From Pseudalkalibacillus sp052246725 (GTDB taxonomy: Bacteria; Bacillota; Bacilli; Bacillales; Fictibacillaceae), in assembly GCA_052246725.1 (NCBI GenBank), contig JBQQCL010000001.1: 64,000 bases of DNA. One strand, written 5' to 3'. A model generated the notes under the pieces. It saw only the letters and a program-made list of their open reading frames with translations. It had not been told where the DNA came from and ran no database searches. Below are positions 43,899 to 53,897 of the stretch, piece by piece (the stretch's first letter is position 1; each line of letters opens with the position of its first letter). A program made the position numbers and the translations under genes.

Positions 43899-44705
43899 TC
43901 AAATTGTAGCTGTTTTCAGCTCAGCATTCTTTTTGGAGGCTTCTTCTCTATACTTTTTCTTCTCTTTTTTAGACATTTTTTTATATTTCTTTAGAAATTC
44001 TTCATATTTAGGCAACACTTCATCCACAGGACCGAAATCTTTGACGGTTCCAAATTCAAGCCAGAGGATCTTTTCACAGAACTTTTTCATCTGGCCAATT
44101 GAGTGGCTAACGAAAATCATCGTCTTCCCTTTAGCTTTGAATTCTTTCATCTTTTCCAGAGATTTTTCAGCAAACGCTTTATCTCCTACAGATAATGCTT
44201 CATCAATGATCAGGATGTCGGGGTCGATATTTACAGAGATTGCAAAACCTAAACGTGATTTCATTCCGCTTGAATAGGATTTTACTGGTTGATCAATAAA
44301 TTTCTCTAATTCTGCAAAATCAATGATATCCTCTTCCATTTCTTGAATTTCTTTTTTTGAAAATCCAAGCATGAGACATTTGAGTTCGATATTTTCTCTA
44401 CCAGTCAGATCACCTTTCAAACCTGAAGCAACCGCAATCAATGCTGCTTGTCCATTCAACGTCACAGAACCGGTTGTTTCAGGGACGATCCCCGCAATGA
44501 TGTTCGACAATGTTGATTTTCCAGAACCGTTGATCCCGACAAACCCTACAACATCACCTTTATCAGCTTCAAAATCCACATGATTTAGAGCATAAAAATC
44601 TTCACCATAGCTTTTAGGTGTAAGTAAATCCAATATTTTCTCTGAAGATTTCTTATATAATTTGTATTTTTTCGAAACGTCTTTGACGATAATCGCTTTT
44701 TCCAT
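43899..44705 (-). CDS. tagH: Teichoic acid ABC transporter ATP-binding protein (TagH type)
   Basis: A 268-residue ABC ATPase: Walker A GINGSGKST, signature YSSGMKSRLGFAISVNIDPDILIIDEALSVGD. The pattern KYKLYKKSSEKILDLL at the N-terminus is typical of polysaccharide exporters. B. subtilis TagH has a long C-terminal part (527 residues); here only a short Lys-rich tail follows. ATG 44705 is chosen for GAGAGGA upstream. It exports wall teichoic acid with TagG. Confidence 0.92.
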   Translation of the reverse strand: MEKAIIVKDVSKKYKLYKKSSEKILDLLTPKSYGEDFYALNHVDFEADKGDVVGFVGINGSGKSTLSNIIAGIVPETTGSVTLNGQAALIAVASGLKGDLTGRENIELKCLMLGFSKKEIQEMEEDIIDFAELEKFIDQPVKSYSSGMKSRLGFAISVNIDPDILIIDEALSVGDKAFAEKSLEKMKEFKAKGKTMIFVSHSIGQMKKFCEKILWLEFGTVKDFGPVDEVLPKYEEFLKKYKKMSKKEKKKYREEASKKNAELKTATI

Positions 44706-44720
44706 ATTGATTCCTCTCAT

Positions 44721-45545
44721 CTATAGAAAGTCGATGAAATGCCTTCTGAATTTCACATGTATTGTCGCGCCAATGAAAAGGAGCAGACCAGTTACAGCCC
44801 AGAAATACAACGTGTATTCCCAGTTTTCAATAAAGTACCAGCCCAATCCGAAGAATCCGGCGCGATACCCTTCAATTAAATAATACAGCGGATTGACCTT
44901 CATAACCAACTGTATAAACGCATTGTCGATATTTGAAACCTGCCACAAAATCGGTGATAGGTAGAGCAGCATACGTAGTGTCGCTTGTAAAAACATTTGC
45001 ACATCTCGAATGATGGTTGCAAGTGTTGATGTGACTAACGCTAGTGCAAAGATAAACATGAATGTCGCAAAAGTAAAGTAGATGAACTGCAAATAGTAGA
45101 TATTTATCGGAAATCCTGAAAATTGCATAACTAAGACCGTGATGACAAACATCGCCGCATGGATATAAAATTGTGAAAAAATAATATAGTTAGGAATGAC
45201 ACTCATTGGAAAGTTCATCTTTGAGAGCATTCTCAGCCTTGTATAAATCGATTTAGAACCTTTTATTGTCGATTGATAGAAAAAGAACCAAATGATAATT
45301 CCAGCAAGCATCCATTGAAGAAATGGAACTTCCAATCCGTTGTCCAATGGGATATCCGCTTCCTTCCTAATACCATATCCAAATACAAACCAATATATCG
45401 CTACCTGGATCAGTGGATTGATGAGCTCCCACGCCATACCTAAGTAATTATTGCTGTTCGAACTTTTCAATTCATATAAAGATAACCTTCTAACTAAGTA
45501 GAAGTGTTCAATCTGTTCTTTAATCACAGTGATTACGGATTTCAT
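44721..45545 (-). CDS. tagG: Teichoic acid ABC transporter permease (TagG type)
   Basis: A 274-residue ABC-2 permease with six membrane helices. Family pieces are LSLYELKSSNSNNYLGMAWELINPLIQVAIYWFVFGYG near the N-terminus and VNPLYYLIEGYR near the end. It forms the export channel for lipid-linked teichoic acid and precedes tagH by 15 bp. Confidence 0.92.
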   Translation of the reverse strand: MKSVITVIKEQIEHFYLVRRLSLYELKSSNSNNYLGMAWELINPLIQVAIYWFVFGYGIRKEADIPLDNGLEVPFLQWMLAGIIIWFFFYQSTIKGSKSIYTRLRMLSKMNFPMSVIPNYIIFSQFYIHAAMFVITVLVMQFSGFPINIYYLQFIYFTFATFMFIFALALVTSTLATIIRDVQMFLQATLRMLLYLSPILWQVSNIDNAFIQLVMKVNPLYYLIEGYRAGFFGLGWYFIENWEYTLYFWAVTGLLLFIGATIHVKFRRHFIDFL

Positions 45546-45800
45546 ACTATAGTCCTTCCTGTGTAACTTTTGAATGATAAATTCTTCTCAAATTATACTT
45601 TCATGCTTATTAAAACACAACAAATGATACATAATTGTAAACTTGAGCACATTGCTCCGCGTGCCAATTAGTAGTTCGTACATATTTATAGAAATTTAAC
45701 CGCCCCTTTACAGAAAAAATATAAAGTCTGTAAAATTAGAGACGTACAACTACTAAACAGTAAAGATATAATATTTCAATAGGACACTCTTGCGGTTCAC

Positions 45801-45861
45801 CCGCGGAAAGTGAGCATCCTGGAGCGGAAATCAACGACTTTCAAGAGCAACAAAGTTTGCG
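45801..45861. repeat. Dispersed Bacillaceae intergenic repeat, short copy
   Basis: 61 bp, 60 of which match 28715-28775. It lies in the 390-bp gap between tagG and the tagF-like gene; the rest of 45546-45800 shows no gene and should hold the tagGH promoter. Confidence 0.85.
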
Positions 45862-45885
45862 CAAACAGCCTAAATTAATAAAACA

Positions 45886-45909
45886 GGCCGTCGATCAAAT
45901 TCGACAGCC
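45886..45909 (-). terminator. Terminator after the tagF-like gene
   Basis: GGCTGTCGA and TCGACGGCC form a 9-bp stem (one G-U) with a 6-nt loop, followed on the minus strand by TGTTTTATTA. It is 27 bp past the stop. Confidence 0.75.
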
Positions 45910-45935
45910 AGACGAAGAACGTAAGATGTTATGAT

Positions 45936-48065
45936 TTATTTCCCAAACACTTCATCTACAACTCTCTTCGAAGATTCCCCAGATTCTAAATAACAAAACT
46001 TCTTGTAAAACTCTTCCGTTGTTTCAGATGGTAAGAATCCATTCTCCTTGATAAGTTTTATCTCTTTAATGATCTCTTCAGTGGTTCTTGTCAAAGGTCC
46101 GGGTGCTTTTTCTTCGAACTCGAAATAGAATCCTCTCAGATTATCTCTATAATCATCAATATCATATACAAAGAATAACATCGGTCTTTTTAGATTCGCA
46201 TAATCGAAAAAGACGGATGAATAGTCAGTTATCAGAATGTCCGATATCAAGTACAATTCTCTAATGTCTTCATGAAATGAGAAATCATAAACAAAATCTT
46301 CATAACCAGACAAATCCAGGTTTTCAGCTACAAGATAATGCATCCTTAACAACACAATGTATTCTTCCCCAAGTTCCTCTCTGATTTTATCCAAATCAAG
46401 CTGGAGATCGAACTTGTACTTCCCTTTGGCATAAAACTGATTATCACGCCATGTAGGAGCATACAAAATAATTTTTTTATCCTTAGGAAGATTCATTCTT
46501 TCTTTCAACTGATTCATATTTTCCATATCATTACAGTTAATTAGAAAGTCATTCCGTGGATAACCCGATTCAATCATCGTTTTATCAAAGGCGAATGCTC
46601 TTCTGAATATTTCAGTCGAATAACCATTCGGTGAGACCAGATAATTCCACTTACTTGCTTCTCTTAAGAAATTTTCTTTATATTTTGTCGTATTGGTTCC
46701 TGGCATATGGACCTCATCCATATCAGCAGCAAGCCTTTTTAATGGTGTACCATGCCATGTTTGCAGATAGACTGTATGCTTTGGTTTAGGAATCCAGAGC
46801 GGTAATCTACTATTAGAAACCCAATATTTAGCTCTAGTCATCAATAATAACCAACTGATGGAAAACCTTCTTACATATTTCACATCTTTGTCTGCAAAGA
46901 ATTTTAAATGTCTTCGATCGACACTCCAATACATTTTATACTCAGGGTTGTTTTCCAACATATATTCGTAAATAGCCCTTGGGCTGTCACTATACTGTTT
47001 TCCTAGAAAGCTTTCGAACATGACCAACTTCTGATCAGCCGGCATGATTCTTCCTAAAAGATAGAAGACAACCTTGTACATTTCTTTCAAGTAGTCGCTT
47101 CTTCTAATTTTTACCCATTTGGATCTTATCAGGCTAACTGTTTCCTTAACAACGTTATAATCTTTGAGTGTTAATATAAGTGAATTTGCTTTCTTCGTAC
47201 CCTTGTAACTTACTTTTTTTTGTTTACCATTAGCTTTCAAAATAATATGTGACGGGTTGGTAAGTTCATGAGATAGTGTGATACAGTTACTTTTTATTCT
47301 TTCCATACTTCCCGCAAACTCATATTCAATTTCCAAGAAAAACTTATACGTTTCATTTGAGTTTTTATTTAATATTGAACCTACATCAACTGATCCCTCT
47401 ATACCATTACCTGTAAAGACTACATTATTTGGATACGTGGTGGGGAAGTCTTGCCGTTCCACTTGCTTTATGTCAAATGACCTTTCTTCCCCATCCTTAT
47501 TAACAGCTATTAACGATATTGCTTTGATATTTGCTTCTATTTTATTATGAAATAGAGGGTAATTGAAAAAGCCATTGAGATAAAGTTCCCCGTCTTTAGA
47601 CATTTGAATATCTTCTACTACTGTAAATAAAGTGATTTCATTAAACCTGAAGGATAGGTTTCCTTTATTTGTTGTAAAGGGATAAAACATTTTTTTATCT
47701 TCCTCAACCAAAATGGAAAGGAAACTGAAATGCTGATGATTACTTCTAATTCTCTTTTTCAGTATATCATCCTCTGTTTTTTTACAGACGTACATATCCC
47801 AGATATTTTCTATATCTGTGTCTTTCTGGAAAGTTTCAAAAGAAATTTCCACTTCAAATATGGAGAAATCATTTATTGTATCTTTCACAGATGACACTAG
47901 ATAAACTTCTTGATCCTCTTTGTTTCTTTTCGCTAGACAGAAATTTAACGGATTATCTTCGCTGAGGAAAGATTGTTTAACAGCAATCTCTAGTTTATAT
48001 ATTTGATTTGATAATTGGATATTAAGAATTTTCAAATGGTCCAATTCTTGATTATGCATTGTCAT
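45936..48065 (-). CDS. tagF: CDP-glycerol:poly(glycerophosphate) glycerophosphotransferase (TagF-like)
   Basis: A 709-residue protein. The C-terminal half is the glycerophosphotransferase fold: QTWHGTPLKRLA, SGYPRNDFL, ILYAPTWRDNQFY, VLLRMHYLV and ISDILITDYSSVFFDYANLKRPMLFF. The first 330 residues are a beta-rich extension without a clear family. TagF-type enzymes polymerise glycerol phosphate from CDP-glycerol on the linkage unit. ATG 48065 follows AGAGGAG. It is divergent from tagD, with PhoP-like boxes between. A primase or other polymerase role within the same family is possible. Confidence 0.87.
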   Translation of the reverse strand: MTMHNQELDHLKILNIQLSNQIYKLEIAVKQSFLSEDNPLNFCLAKRNKEDQEVYLVSSVKDTINDFSIFEVEISFETFQKDTDIENIWDMYVCKKTEDDILKKRIRSNHQHFSFLSILVEEDKKMFYPFTTNKGNLSFRFNEITLFTVVEDIQMSKDGELYLNGFFNYPLFHNKIEANIKAISLIAVNKDGEERSFDIKQVERQDFPTTYPNNVVFTGNGIEGSVDVGSILNKNSNETYKFFLEIEYEFAGSMERIKSNCITLSHELTNPSHIILKANGKQKKVSYKGTKKANSLILTLKDYNVVKETVSLIRSKWVKIRRSDYLKEMYKVVFYLLGRIMPADQKLVMFESFLGKQYSDSPRAIYEYMLENNPEYKMYWSVDRRHLKFFADKDVKYVRRFSISWLLLMTRAKYWVSNSRLPLWIPKPKHTVYLQTWHGTPLKRLAADMDEVHMPGTNTTKYKENFLREASKWNYLVSPNGYSTEIFRRAFAFDKTMIESGYPRNDFLINCNDMENMNQLKERMNLPKDKKIILYAPTWRDNQFYAKGKYKFDLQLDLDKIREELGEEYIVLLRMHYLVAENLDLSGYEDFVYDFSFHEDIRELYLISDILITDYSSVFFDYANLKRPMLFFVYDIDDYRDNLRGFYFEFEEKAPGPLTRTTEEIIKEIKLIKENGFLPSETTEEFYKKFCYLESGESSKRVVDEVFGK

Positions 48066-48253
48066 TTCTGCTCCTCTCATCCCTCAAAACGTTATCCATA
48101 GTCGAATATATTTAACTAGGCAAGTTTAGTATTCATTATTCCATTCAAATCATTCGAATGAAACTTTTAAATTGAGTTGGCAAAAATGACTGTTTATAAT
48201 TGGTAAGATTATAATGGTTCGTTAGAATTATTTACCAAAAGTCATTTTCCCCT

Positions 48254-48353
48254 TGTAAAGCTTGTGTTAAAAGTTTAAATTGTCTACTAACGTGGTATTA
48301 ATAAGCAGCTGGATTGTTAATGGATTGTAAAGACTGTGTTACAGTTCTGCAAA
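48254..48353. promoter_or_regulatory. Two arrays of PhoP-box-like hexamers at 11-bp period
   Basis: Array 1: TGTAAA at 48254 and TGTTAA at 48265. Array 2: TGTTAA (48315), TGTAAA (48326), TGTTAC (48337) and TGCAAA (48348). All are separated by exactly 5 nt. On the opposite strand they read TTAACA, TTTACA, GTAACA, TTTGCA, the PhoP direct-repeat consensus. They lie in the 365-bp tagF-tagD divergent region, as PhoP sites do in the B. subtilis tagA-tagD divergon. Confidence 0.7.
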
Positions 48354-48430
48354 TTTAATATATTACCATACTCATCATAGACGTAACAGTAGAATGAGCG
48401 AATATATAGTTTTAATAGGAGGAAACAACA

Positions 48431-48829
48431 ATGAAAAAAGTATTGACATACGGTACATTTGATCTACTCCATAACGGCCATATAAACTTACTTCGTCGCG
48501 CGAAAGAATTAGGAGATCATTTGACAGTGGCAGTATCTACTGATGAATTCAATGCTCTCAAAAATAAAAAAGCATATCATAGTTATGAAAACCGTAAAAC
48601 GATTCTTGAGTCGATCCGCTATGTAGATAAAGTCATTCCAGAAAACCATTGGGATCAAAAGATTCAAGATGTGATTGATAATGAAATCGATGTATTTGTA
48701 ATGGGGGATGATTGGGAAGGAAAGTTCGACTTTTTAAAGGAATATACTGAAGTGGTGTATCTTCCTCGTACTGTTGGTATTTCTACAAGTAAGATCAAGA
48801 AAGATTTATTATTGGTTAATAATGGTTAG
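48431..48829 (+). CDS. tagD: Glycerol-3-phosphate cytidylyltransferase
   Basis: A 132-residue nucleotidyltransferase making CDP-glycerol from CTP and glycerol-3-phosphate. The signatures MKKVLTYGTFDLLHNGHINLL (with the HxGH), ENRKTILESIRYVD and the RTVGISTSKIK motif are all present. AGGAGGA precedes the ATG. It supplies substrate for the tagB-like gene that overlaps its end and for TagF. Confidence 0.97.
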   Translation: MKKVLTYGTFDLLHNGHINLLRRAKELGDHLTVAVSTDEFNALKNKKAYHSYENRKTILESIRYVDKVIPENHWDQKIQDVIDNEIDVFVMGDDWEGKFDFLKEYTEVVYLPRTVGISTSKIKKDLLLVNNG

Positions 48830-49973
48830 AGAACTTCTGATTGGAGCATATTTGTTTGTTTTCAAAATGCTCTTTACTATATTCAAACAATTTCCCCAAA
48901 AGGACAAAGTAACCTTTGTTGCTTCTTTTGGGGATAATATATATTATGCGGCTAATGCTTTATCGAATATATATGATAGTGAAATTATCATATTAAGAGA
49001 ACCGAGCTGCAAGGTACCATTCAACACGATAAATAATTCAAAGGTCTATGACTTTGAATCACCGCATCTGATTCACTTTCTGAAATCTATTTATCATTTG
49101 AGCACTTCTAGAATGGTTCTTGTAGATAATTATTTTGGTTTTCTAGATGTTACTGATTTCCACCCTGATGTTAAATGTGTGCAACTTTGGCATGCAGCAG
49201 GAGCAATCAAGAAATTTGGCTTGATGGACCCTTCCATCCACAAAAGAAGTTCTTCAGCCAAAAGAAGATTTAAGAATGTTTATGGCCGTTTTACTCATAT
49301 CGTAGTCGGATCCGAAAAAATGGTTGATATATTCAAGGAAAGCTTTGGAGCAGTAGAACAAAAAATTTTACGCACAGGAATTCCTAGAACTGATTTCTTT
49401 TTTGATAAAGCAAAACATGAAACTGCTGTAAATATTTTAACGAACGAATTTCCAATAATAAAAACTAAAAAAGTAATTTTATACGCACCGACATTTAGAG
49501 AAGGTGAATTTGACCTCTCAGATATTCCATTGGATCTGAAAAAGATGCGTGAAGAATTGTCAGATGACTATGTGGTTTTTTTGCGTTTGCATCCGGCAGT
49601 GAATTTTAATTTAAGCAGACGCTTTCCAGGGTTTGTTTATGACGTTACAGATCATCATTCAATGAATCACTTGTTATTGATAACTGATTATCTGATAACA
49701 GACTACTCTTCCATTCCGTTTGAGTATTCTTTACTTGGAAAACCTATGATTTTTTATGCTTATGATCTAAAGGAATACCAAAAAGAACGAGGATTTTGGG
49801 AAGAGTATAATAACAATATTCCCGGTCCAATTGCTACAAATACAAATGATATTATTACATTCATACTGAATAATAATTTTGACTTGAAAAAAATAAATGA
49901 TTTCGCATTCATATGGAATCAATATTCTAACGGAAACTCCAGTGAAGCTTTAATTGAAGAATTATATAAATGA
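48822..49973 (+). CDS. tagB: CDP-glycerol glycerophosphotransferase (TagB-like primase)
   Basis: A 383-residue protein with an N-terminal hydrophobic segment (LLIGAYLFVFKMLFTIF) and the family motifs QLWHAAGAIKKFG, TGIPRTDFFF, ILYAPTFREGEF, FLRLHPAVNF and ITDYLITDYSSIPFEYSLLGKPMIFY. Length matches TagB, which adds the first glycerol phosphate to the ManNAc-GlcNAc linkage unit. ATG 48822 overlaps the tagD stop by 8 bases; the longer upstream frame lies within tagD. Confidence 0.9.
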   Translation: MVRELLIGAYLFVFKMLFTIFKQFPQKDKVTFVASFGDNIYYAANALSNIYDSEIIILREPSCKVPFNTINNSKVYDFESPHLIHFLKSIYHLSTSRMVLVDNYFGFLDVTDFHPDVKCVQLWHAAGAIKKFGLMDPSIHKRSSSAKRRFKNVYGRFTHIVVGSEKMVDIFKESFGAVEQKILRTGIPRTDFFFDKAKHETAVNILTNEFPIIKTKKVILYAPTFREGEFDLSDIPLDLKKMREELSDDYVVFLRLHPAVNFNLSRRFPGFVYDVTDHHSMNHLLLITDYLITDYSSIPFEYSLLGKPMIFYAYDLKEYQKERGFWEEYNNNIPGPIATNTNDIITFILNNNFDLKKINDFAFIWNQYSNGNSSEALIEELYK

Positions 49974-49977
49974 AAAA

Positions 49978-50025
49978 GAACCCGGATGATATGGCTTTTC
50001 AAACAAAGCTTGTCATTCGGGTTTA
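49978..50025 (+). terminator. Terminator after tagD-tagB
   Basis: AACCCGGATGA and TCATTCGGGTT form a long stem with one mismatch and an inner AAGCTT-containing loop, just past the tagB-like stop. T richness after it is modest (TTTAATG). Confidence 0.65.
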
Positions 50026-50145
50026 ATGTTGATATAAGGAGTTTTTTGAAATTATTTTGAAGTCTACTAAAATCAATCAATCACGTCCGGAATTATGGTA
50101 AAATATCTAAATGGACACTTTTAAATATGAATTGGAGTTTTTTAG

Positions 50146-51168
50146 ATGAATTCAAGGATGAAACGTAAAAAAAGGAAACGCAAATCATTAAGGAGAGTCT
50201 TAAAACTCTTCTTGTTGACAAGCATATTCTTAGTAATTGGGCTTGTGAGTTACGGAGGTTATCTTGCATACAATATCAAAAGCGCTGCAAATGAATCTTA
50301 TAATGAGTTAGATCGTCCTAAGTCAGATTTACGCAAAGAGGAAGTATCTATGGGAGATGATCCCGTTTCCATACTATTGATGGGAATTGAAGATTACCAG
50401 GGGGATTCTGGCAGATCTGACGTCATGCTGGTCGTGACTATAAATCCCAAAACAAAAGAAATGGTCATGGTAAGTATACCCAGGGATACAAGGACATATA
50501 TTCCTGAGATAGGATACAAAGATAAGATTACACATGCTTATGCCTATGGAAAAAAAGGGCAGCAAGAAAAAGCAGTTATTGAATCTGTAGAAGGATTATT
50601 GGATATTCCTATCGATTACTATGTATCTACTAATTTTAATGGTTTTGTTGATGTAGTAGATGAATTGGGTGGTGTGGATGTCAATGTTCCATTTGACTTC
50701 AAGGAAAAAGACATGGATGGAAAATATATAAACTTCCAAAAAGGAAACATGCATTTGGATGGCCGGGAAGCTCTAGCATATGTCCGTATGAGGAAGCAGG
50801 ATCCACGCGGTGATTTTGGAAGAAACGAAAGACAACAAGAAGTACTCTCTTCTATAATGGATAATGCAATTTCCTTTAAATCCGTAACCAGAATTGATAA
50901 TGTCGTCACTCAGTTAGGAGACGATGTAAATACGAATATAACATTAAATGAGATGTTCGGTCTAAAAAGCTTTTATGAGAATTTAAAAAATAAAGAGTTT
51001 GAAACATTGAATATCAAAGGCGAAAACACTTATATTAATAATGTGTATTATTACGCTGCATATGATGAATCTATTGAAAAAGTATCCACGAGATTACAAG
51101 AAGTTTTAGAGCTGAACAACGAAGAAATTGGAGATCATTCCACCTCTGAGGACATGAATCAACAATAG
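50146..51168 (+). CDS. tagU: LytR-CpsA-Psr (LCP) family ligase, TagU type
   Basis: A 340-residue protein: a very basic cytoplasmic N-terminus (KRKKRKRKSLRR), one membrane helix (LFLLTSIFLVIGLVSYGGYLAY), then the extracytoplasmic LCP domain with SILLMGIEDY, GRSDVMLVVTINP, VSIPRDTRTYIPE, and the Arg-rich YVRMRKQDPRGDFGRNERQQEVL. LCP proteins transfer teichoic acids from lipid carrier to peptidoglycan. In B. subtilis lytR likewise precedes lytABC. Confidence 0.94.
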   Translation: MNSRMKRKKRKRKSLRRVLKLFLLTSIFLVIGLVSYGGYLAYNIKSAANESYNELDRPKSDLRKEEVSMGDDPVSILLMGIEDYQGDSGRSDVMLVVTINPKTKEMVMVSIPRDTRTYIPEIGYKDKITHAYAYGKKGQQEKAVIESVEGLLDIPIDYYVSTNFNGFVDVVDELGGVDVNVPFDFKEKDMDGKYINFQKGNMHLDGREALAYVRMRKQDPRGDFGRNERQQEVLSSIMDNAISFKSVTRIDNVVTQLGDDVNTNITLNEMFGLKSFYENLKNKEFETLNIKGENTYINNVYYYAAYDESIEKVSTRLQEVLELNNEEIGDHSTSEDMNQQ

Positions 51169-51196
51169 AATAATATATTATTCACTTATAATTCTT

Positions 51197-51230
51197 AAGC
51201 TATGATATCTAAATCATAGCTTTTTCTTTT
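51197..51230 (+). terminator. Terminator after the LCP gene
   Basis: AAGCTATGAT and ATCATAGCTT form a 10-bp stem with a 6-nt loop followed by TTTCTTTTTT. It separates the LCP gene from the amidase gene. Confidence 0.9.
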
Positions 51231-51401
51231 TTCCATTATTACCATCATAAGGAATTATTCTTATATATTTATTACAGATGCAGTTCTTTAGAACCAAGTT
51301 TTGTAATCTTATCCTAATCTTTTGTAAATCTATAGTAAAAAAGCGAGATCTATCTTATTATGTAGTAAAATGTATAAATTTTGGGAAAAGGTGTGAATTA
51401 G

Positions 51402-53852
51402 GTGAAGAAATTTGTCGCTTCAAGTCTTGCAATTTCGACAGCTCTTGTGGCTCCATCAGTTAGTTTCGCAAATTATGATTCTAGCTTTTCAGCTACTGAA
51501 ATGGTCGTTGATGGGGATTATGTCAATGTCCGAAAGGGAGCTTCAACAGACTATGAAGTTGTCACTCAGTTGTTTTCCGGTCAAGAAGTGACTGCAATTG
51601 ATCAATTTACGAATAATAATGGTCAACTGTGGTACAGAATCGATTTAGGCAGTGTTAAAGGATGGGTATATTCAGATCTTCTAATAAAAAAAGAAGCCAA
51701 ATACCATGATATTGATGATGTTACCATGCATACAGGGAATAATGTTGTACAAGTGCATAGAGGGGCATTGGCATCTTATCGTGAAGTTGCTTCTATTGAA
51801 ACGAATGAAGATGTGAAAGTAATTGGTTATTTTATCAATGAGCTTGATGAAAAATGGTATCACGTTGATTTAGGTGAAATACAGGGCTGGGTCTTTTCAG
51901 AGTATTTGACAGATACCAAGTCCTATCCTGAAGCAGACGCATTGGTAGGAGAATACATACAAGCTATAAATGATCAGGCTACCGTTCATAGAGGAGCACT
52001 ATCTACATATAGAGTAACTTATACACTATCTGGAGATGAACAAGCGAAAGTTCTGGATTACTTTGTCAATCATAACGAAGAAATTTGGTATAACGTAGCT
52101 GTAGGAGATATAAAAGGCTGGGTTATTGATTCCTCTATTCAAAAAGCAGTAGAACAAGATGAACCTGAGGAACCAACCATAGATACGCTGTTTGTTTCAT
52201 CGGAACAAGCATTTGTACATAGAGGTGCGATGACGGATTACAAAACGGTAGCAACAGTTGTTAGAAATCAACAGCTTGACGTAATTGATCAATTTACCAA
52301 TTCTGAAAATCAGCTTTGGTACCGTGTTCAACTATCATCAGGATTAGCAGGTTGGATCCAAGCAATTCATTTGGCAGAAAAACCTGTCCTGAATGAACAG
52401 ATGTACGTCAATGTGGAAAATGCAAATGTTCGAAAAGGGGCAACGACTTCTTACGACGTGGTAGCAACCTTACCTAAAGGATCTGCTGTAAAAGTCGTGG
52501 ATACCTTTACAAATAGTGAGAAGGAAAATTGGCTCAGGGTAGAGTTTGCTTCCGAGGAATTTGGCTGGATTTATGCTCCCCTACTTTCTAATGAAGTTGT
52601 TCATATTGAGGAAAGCCGTTATGTAGGAACAACTACAAGTGAATTAAAACGTGGGGCAATGTTTGGCTACAAAACGACTACGGTACTCTCATATCGGGAA
52701 AAGGTAACCGTTTTAAGAGAATTCATTAATGACTACGGCCAGAAATGGGTGAACGTGCGTACAGAAAATGGAACGGCAGGCTGGTTACCTTCTTGGGAAG
52801 TCTACGCTAATCTAAATGATCGTACTTTCGTATATCCTACAACAAATGTCGATCTCCTTAGAGGAGCTTCTGAAGGATATTCAGCAAACACCACGGTTAC
52901 AAACGGTACACCATTACTGAAATTATGGAATTTCGGTGATTGGATAAATGTAGAAACGGCCTCTGGTATCAGAGGATGGGTTTTAGAAAGGAATACAGCC
53001 GCAGTATCTCCTAAAGCACTTCTCACTCCAACCGTCCATACGAAATCAGATGGAAATCCTACTCTCGTTTGGGAAAAGGATGTCAATTTCAATGTAAGTT
53101 ACTCTAATTCATCGAGTAATGTTTTGAAAATAACTGGAGACTTTACACGCGTACAGCTCCCTTCTTTTTCAGTAAAAGGGATCAGTAAAATAGAGTCTAC
53201 TAAAAACACGCTAAATATTACTTTCAATTTAAACTATACGTATACAATTCGTGATTACAAAGATTCTTTGACCGTTAAAGTTGTTCCATTTGGTCTTGCC
53301 GGAAAAAAAGTGATTGTCGATGCGGGTCACGGAGATCATGATCCAGGGGCAATTAGCCCGAGTAATATGACTGAGAAATCTGTCAATCTAAAAACTGCTG
53401 AGTTCCTTAAGAAGGAACTAGAAGCAAGAGGTGCTGAAGTTGTGTTAACACGCTCTGAGGATACCTTCTTGGAATTAAGTGAACGGACTCAAATTGCAAA
53501 TGAATCTGATTATGATGCCTTCATAAGCATTCATTCAAATAATTACTTTGACAGTAATGCTCGTGGAACAGAAACCTATATCGATACAGATTATAACTTT
53601 AATGGTTACAAGAGTAGAGAGTTGGCAAATTATGTGCACCGTGACTTAGTTTCTGCCTTAGGCTCTTATAACCGTGGTGTAAAAGAAGGTAATTTATATG
53701 TAAACCGTAACAATGAACTCCCAAGTATCCTTGTCGAATTAGGTTTTCTTTCAAATCCACAAGAAGAAGCTCTATTGAAACAGGATTCTTATTTGAAGAA
53801 AGCGGCACAAGGAATCCGGATCGGATTAGATAAATACTTCAATCAATTTTAA
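51402..53852 (+). CDS. N-acetylmuramoyl-L-alanine amidase with seven SH3-like repeats (LytC-like)
   Basis: An 816-residue secreted protein. The signal peptide is MKKFVASSLAISTALVAPSVSFA. Seven SH3-like repeats of about 55-65 residues (roughly 30-530) each open with a (V/H)(H/R)(R/K)GA(L/M/S/T)..Y..V motif and end W(Y/V/L)..(V/I)....GW(V/I/L). A beta-rich spacer (about 545-625) leads to an Amidase_3 domain (630-816) with zinc ligands in VDAGHGDHDPGA, MTEKSVNL and SIHSNN, and the catalytic Glu in VELGFLSN. It cuts the MurNAc-Ala bond of peptidoglycan. The start is GTG 51402 with AAAAGGTG upstream. B. subtilis LytC instead has N-terminal CWB2 repeats. Confidence 0.92.
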   Translation: MKKFVASSLAISTALVAPSVSFANYDSSFSATEMVVDGDYVNVRKGASTDYEVVTQLFSGQEVTAIDQFTNNNGQLWYRIDLGSVKGWVYSDLLIKKEAKYHDIDDVTMHTGNNVVQVHRGALASYREVASIETNEDVKVIGYFINELDEKWYHVDLGEIQGWVFSEYLTDTKSYPEADALVGEYIQAINDQATVHRGALSTYRVTYTLSGDEQAKVLDYFVNHNEEIWYNVAVGDIKGWVIDSSIQKAVEQDEPEEPTIDTLFVSSEQAFVHRGAMTDYKTVATVVRNQQLDVIDQFTNSENQLWYRVQLSSGLAGWIQAIHLAEKPVLNEQMYVNVENANVRKGATTSYDVVATLPKGSAVKVVDTFTNSEKENWLRVEFASEEFGWIYAPLLSNEVVHIEESRYVGTTTSELKRGAMFGYKTTTVLSYREKVTVLREFINDYGQKWVNVRTENGTAGWLPSWEVYANLNDRTFVYPTTNVDLLRGASEGYSANTTVTNGTPLLKLWNFGDWINVETASGIRGWVLERNTAAVSPKALLTPTVHTKSDGNPTLVWEKDVNFNVSYSNSSSNVLKITGDFTRVQLPSFSVKGISKIESTKNTLNITFNLNYTYTIRDYKDSLTVKVVPFGLAGKKVIVDAGHGDHDPGAISPSNMTEKSVNLKTAEFLKKELEARGAEVVLTRSEDTFLELSERTQIANESDYDAFISIHSNNYFDSNARGTETYIDTDYNFNGYKSRELANYVHRDLVSALGSYNRGVKEGNLYVNRNNELPSILVELGFLSNPQEEALLKQDSYLKKAAQGIRIGLDKYFNQF

Positions 53853-53897
53853 TAGTTGTCGATATAAGAAAGGAAAACGTTTAAGGGGGAAACAGGG

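Noticed and set aside
43740..44277. Plus-strand frames across the inverted repeat and tagH
   Set aside because: They are antisense to tagH or cross the MITE-like element, with no ribosome binding site.
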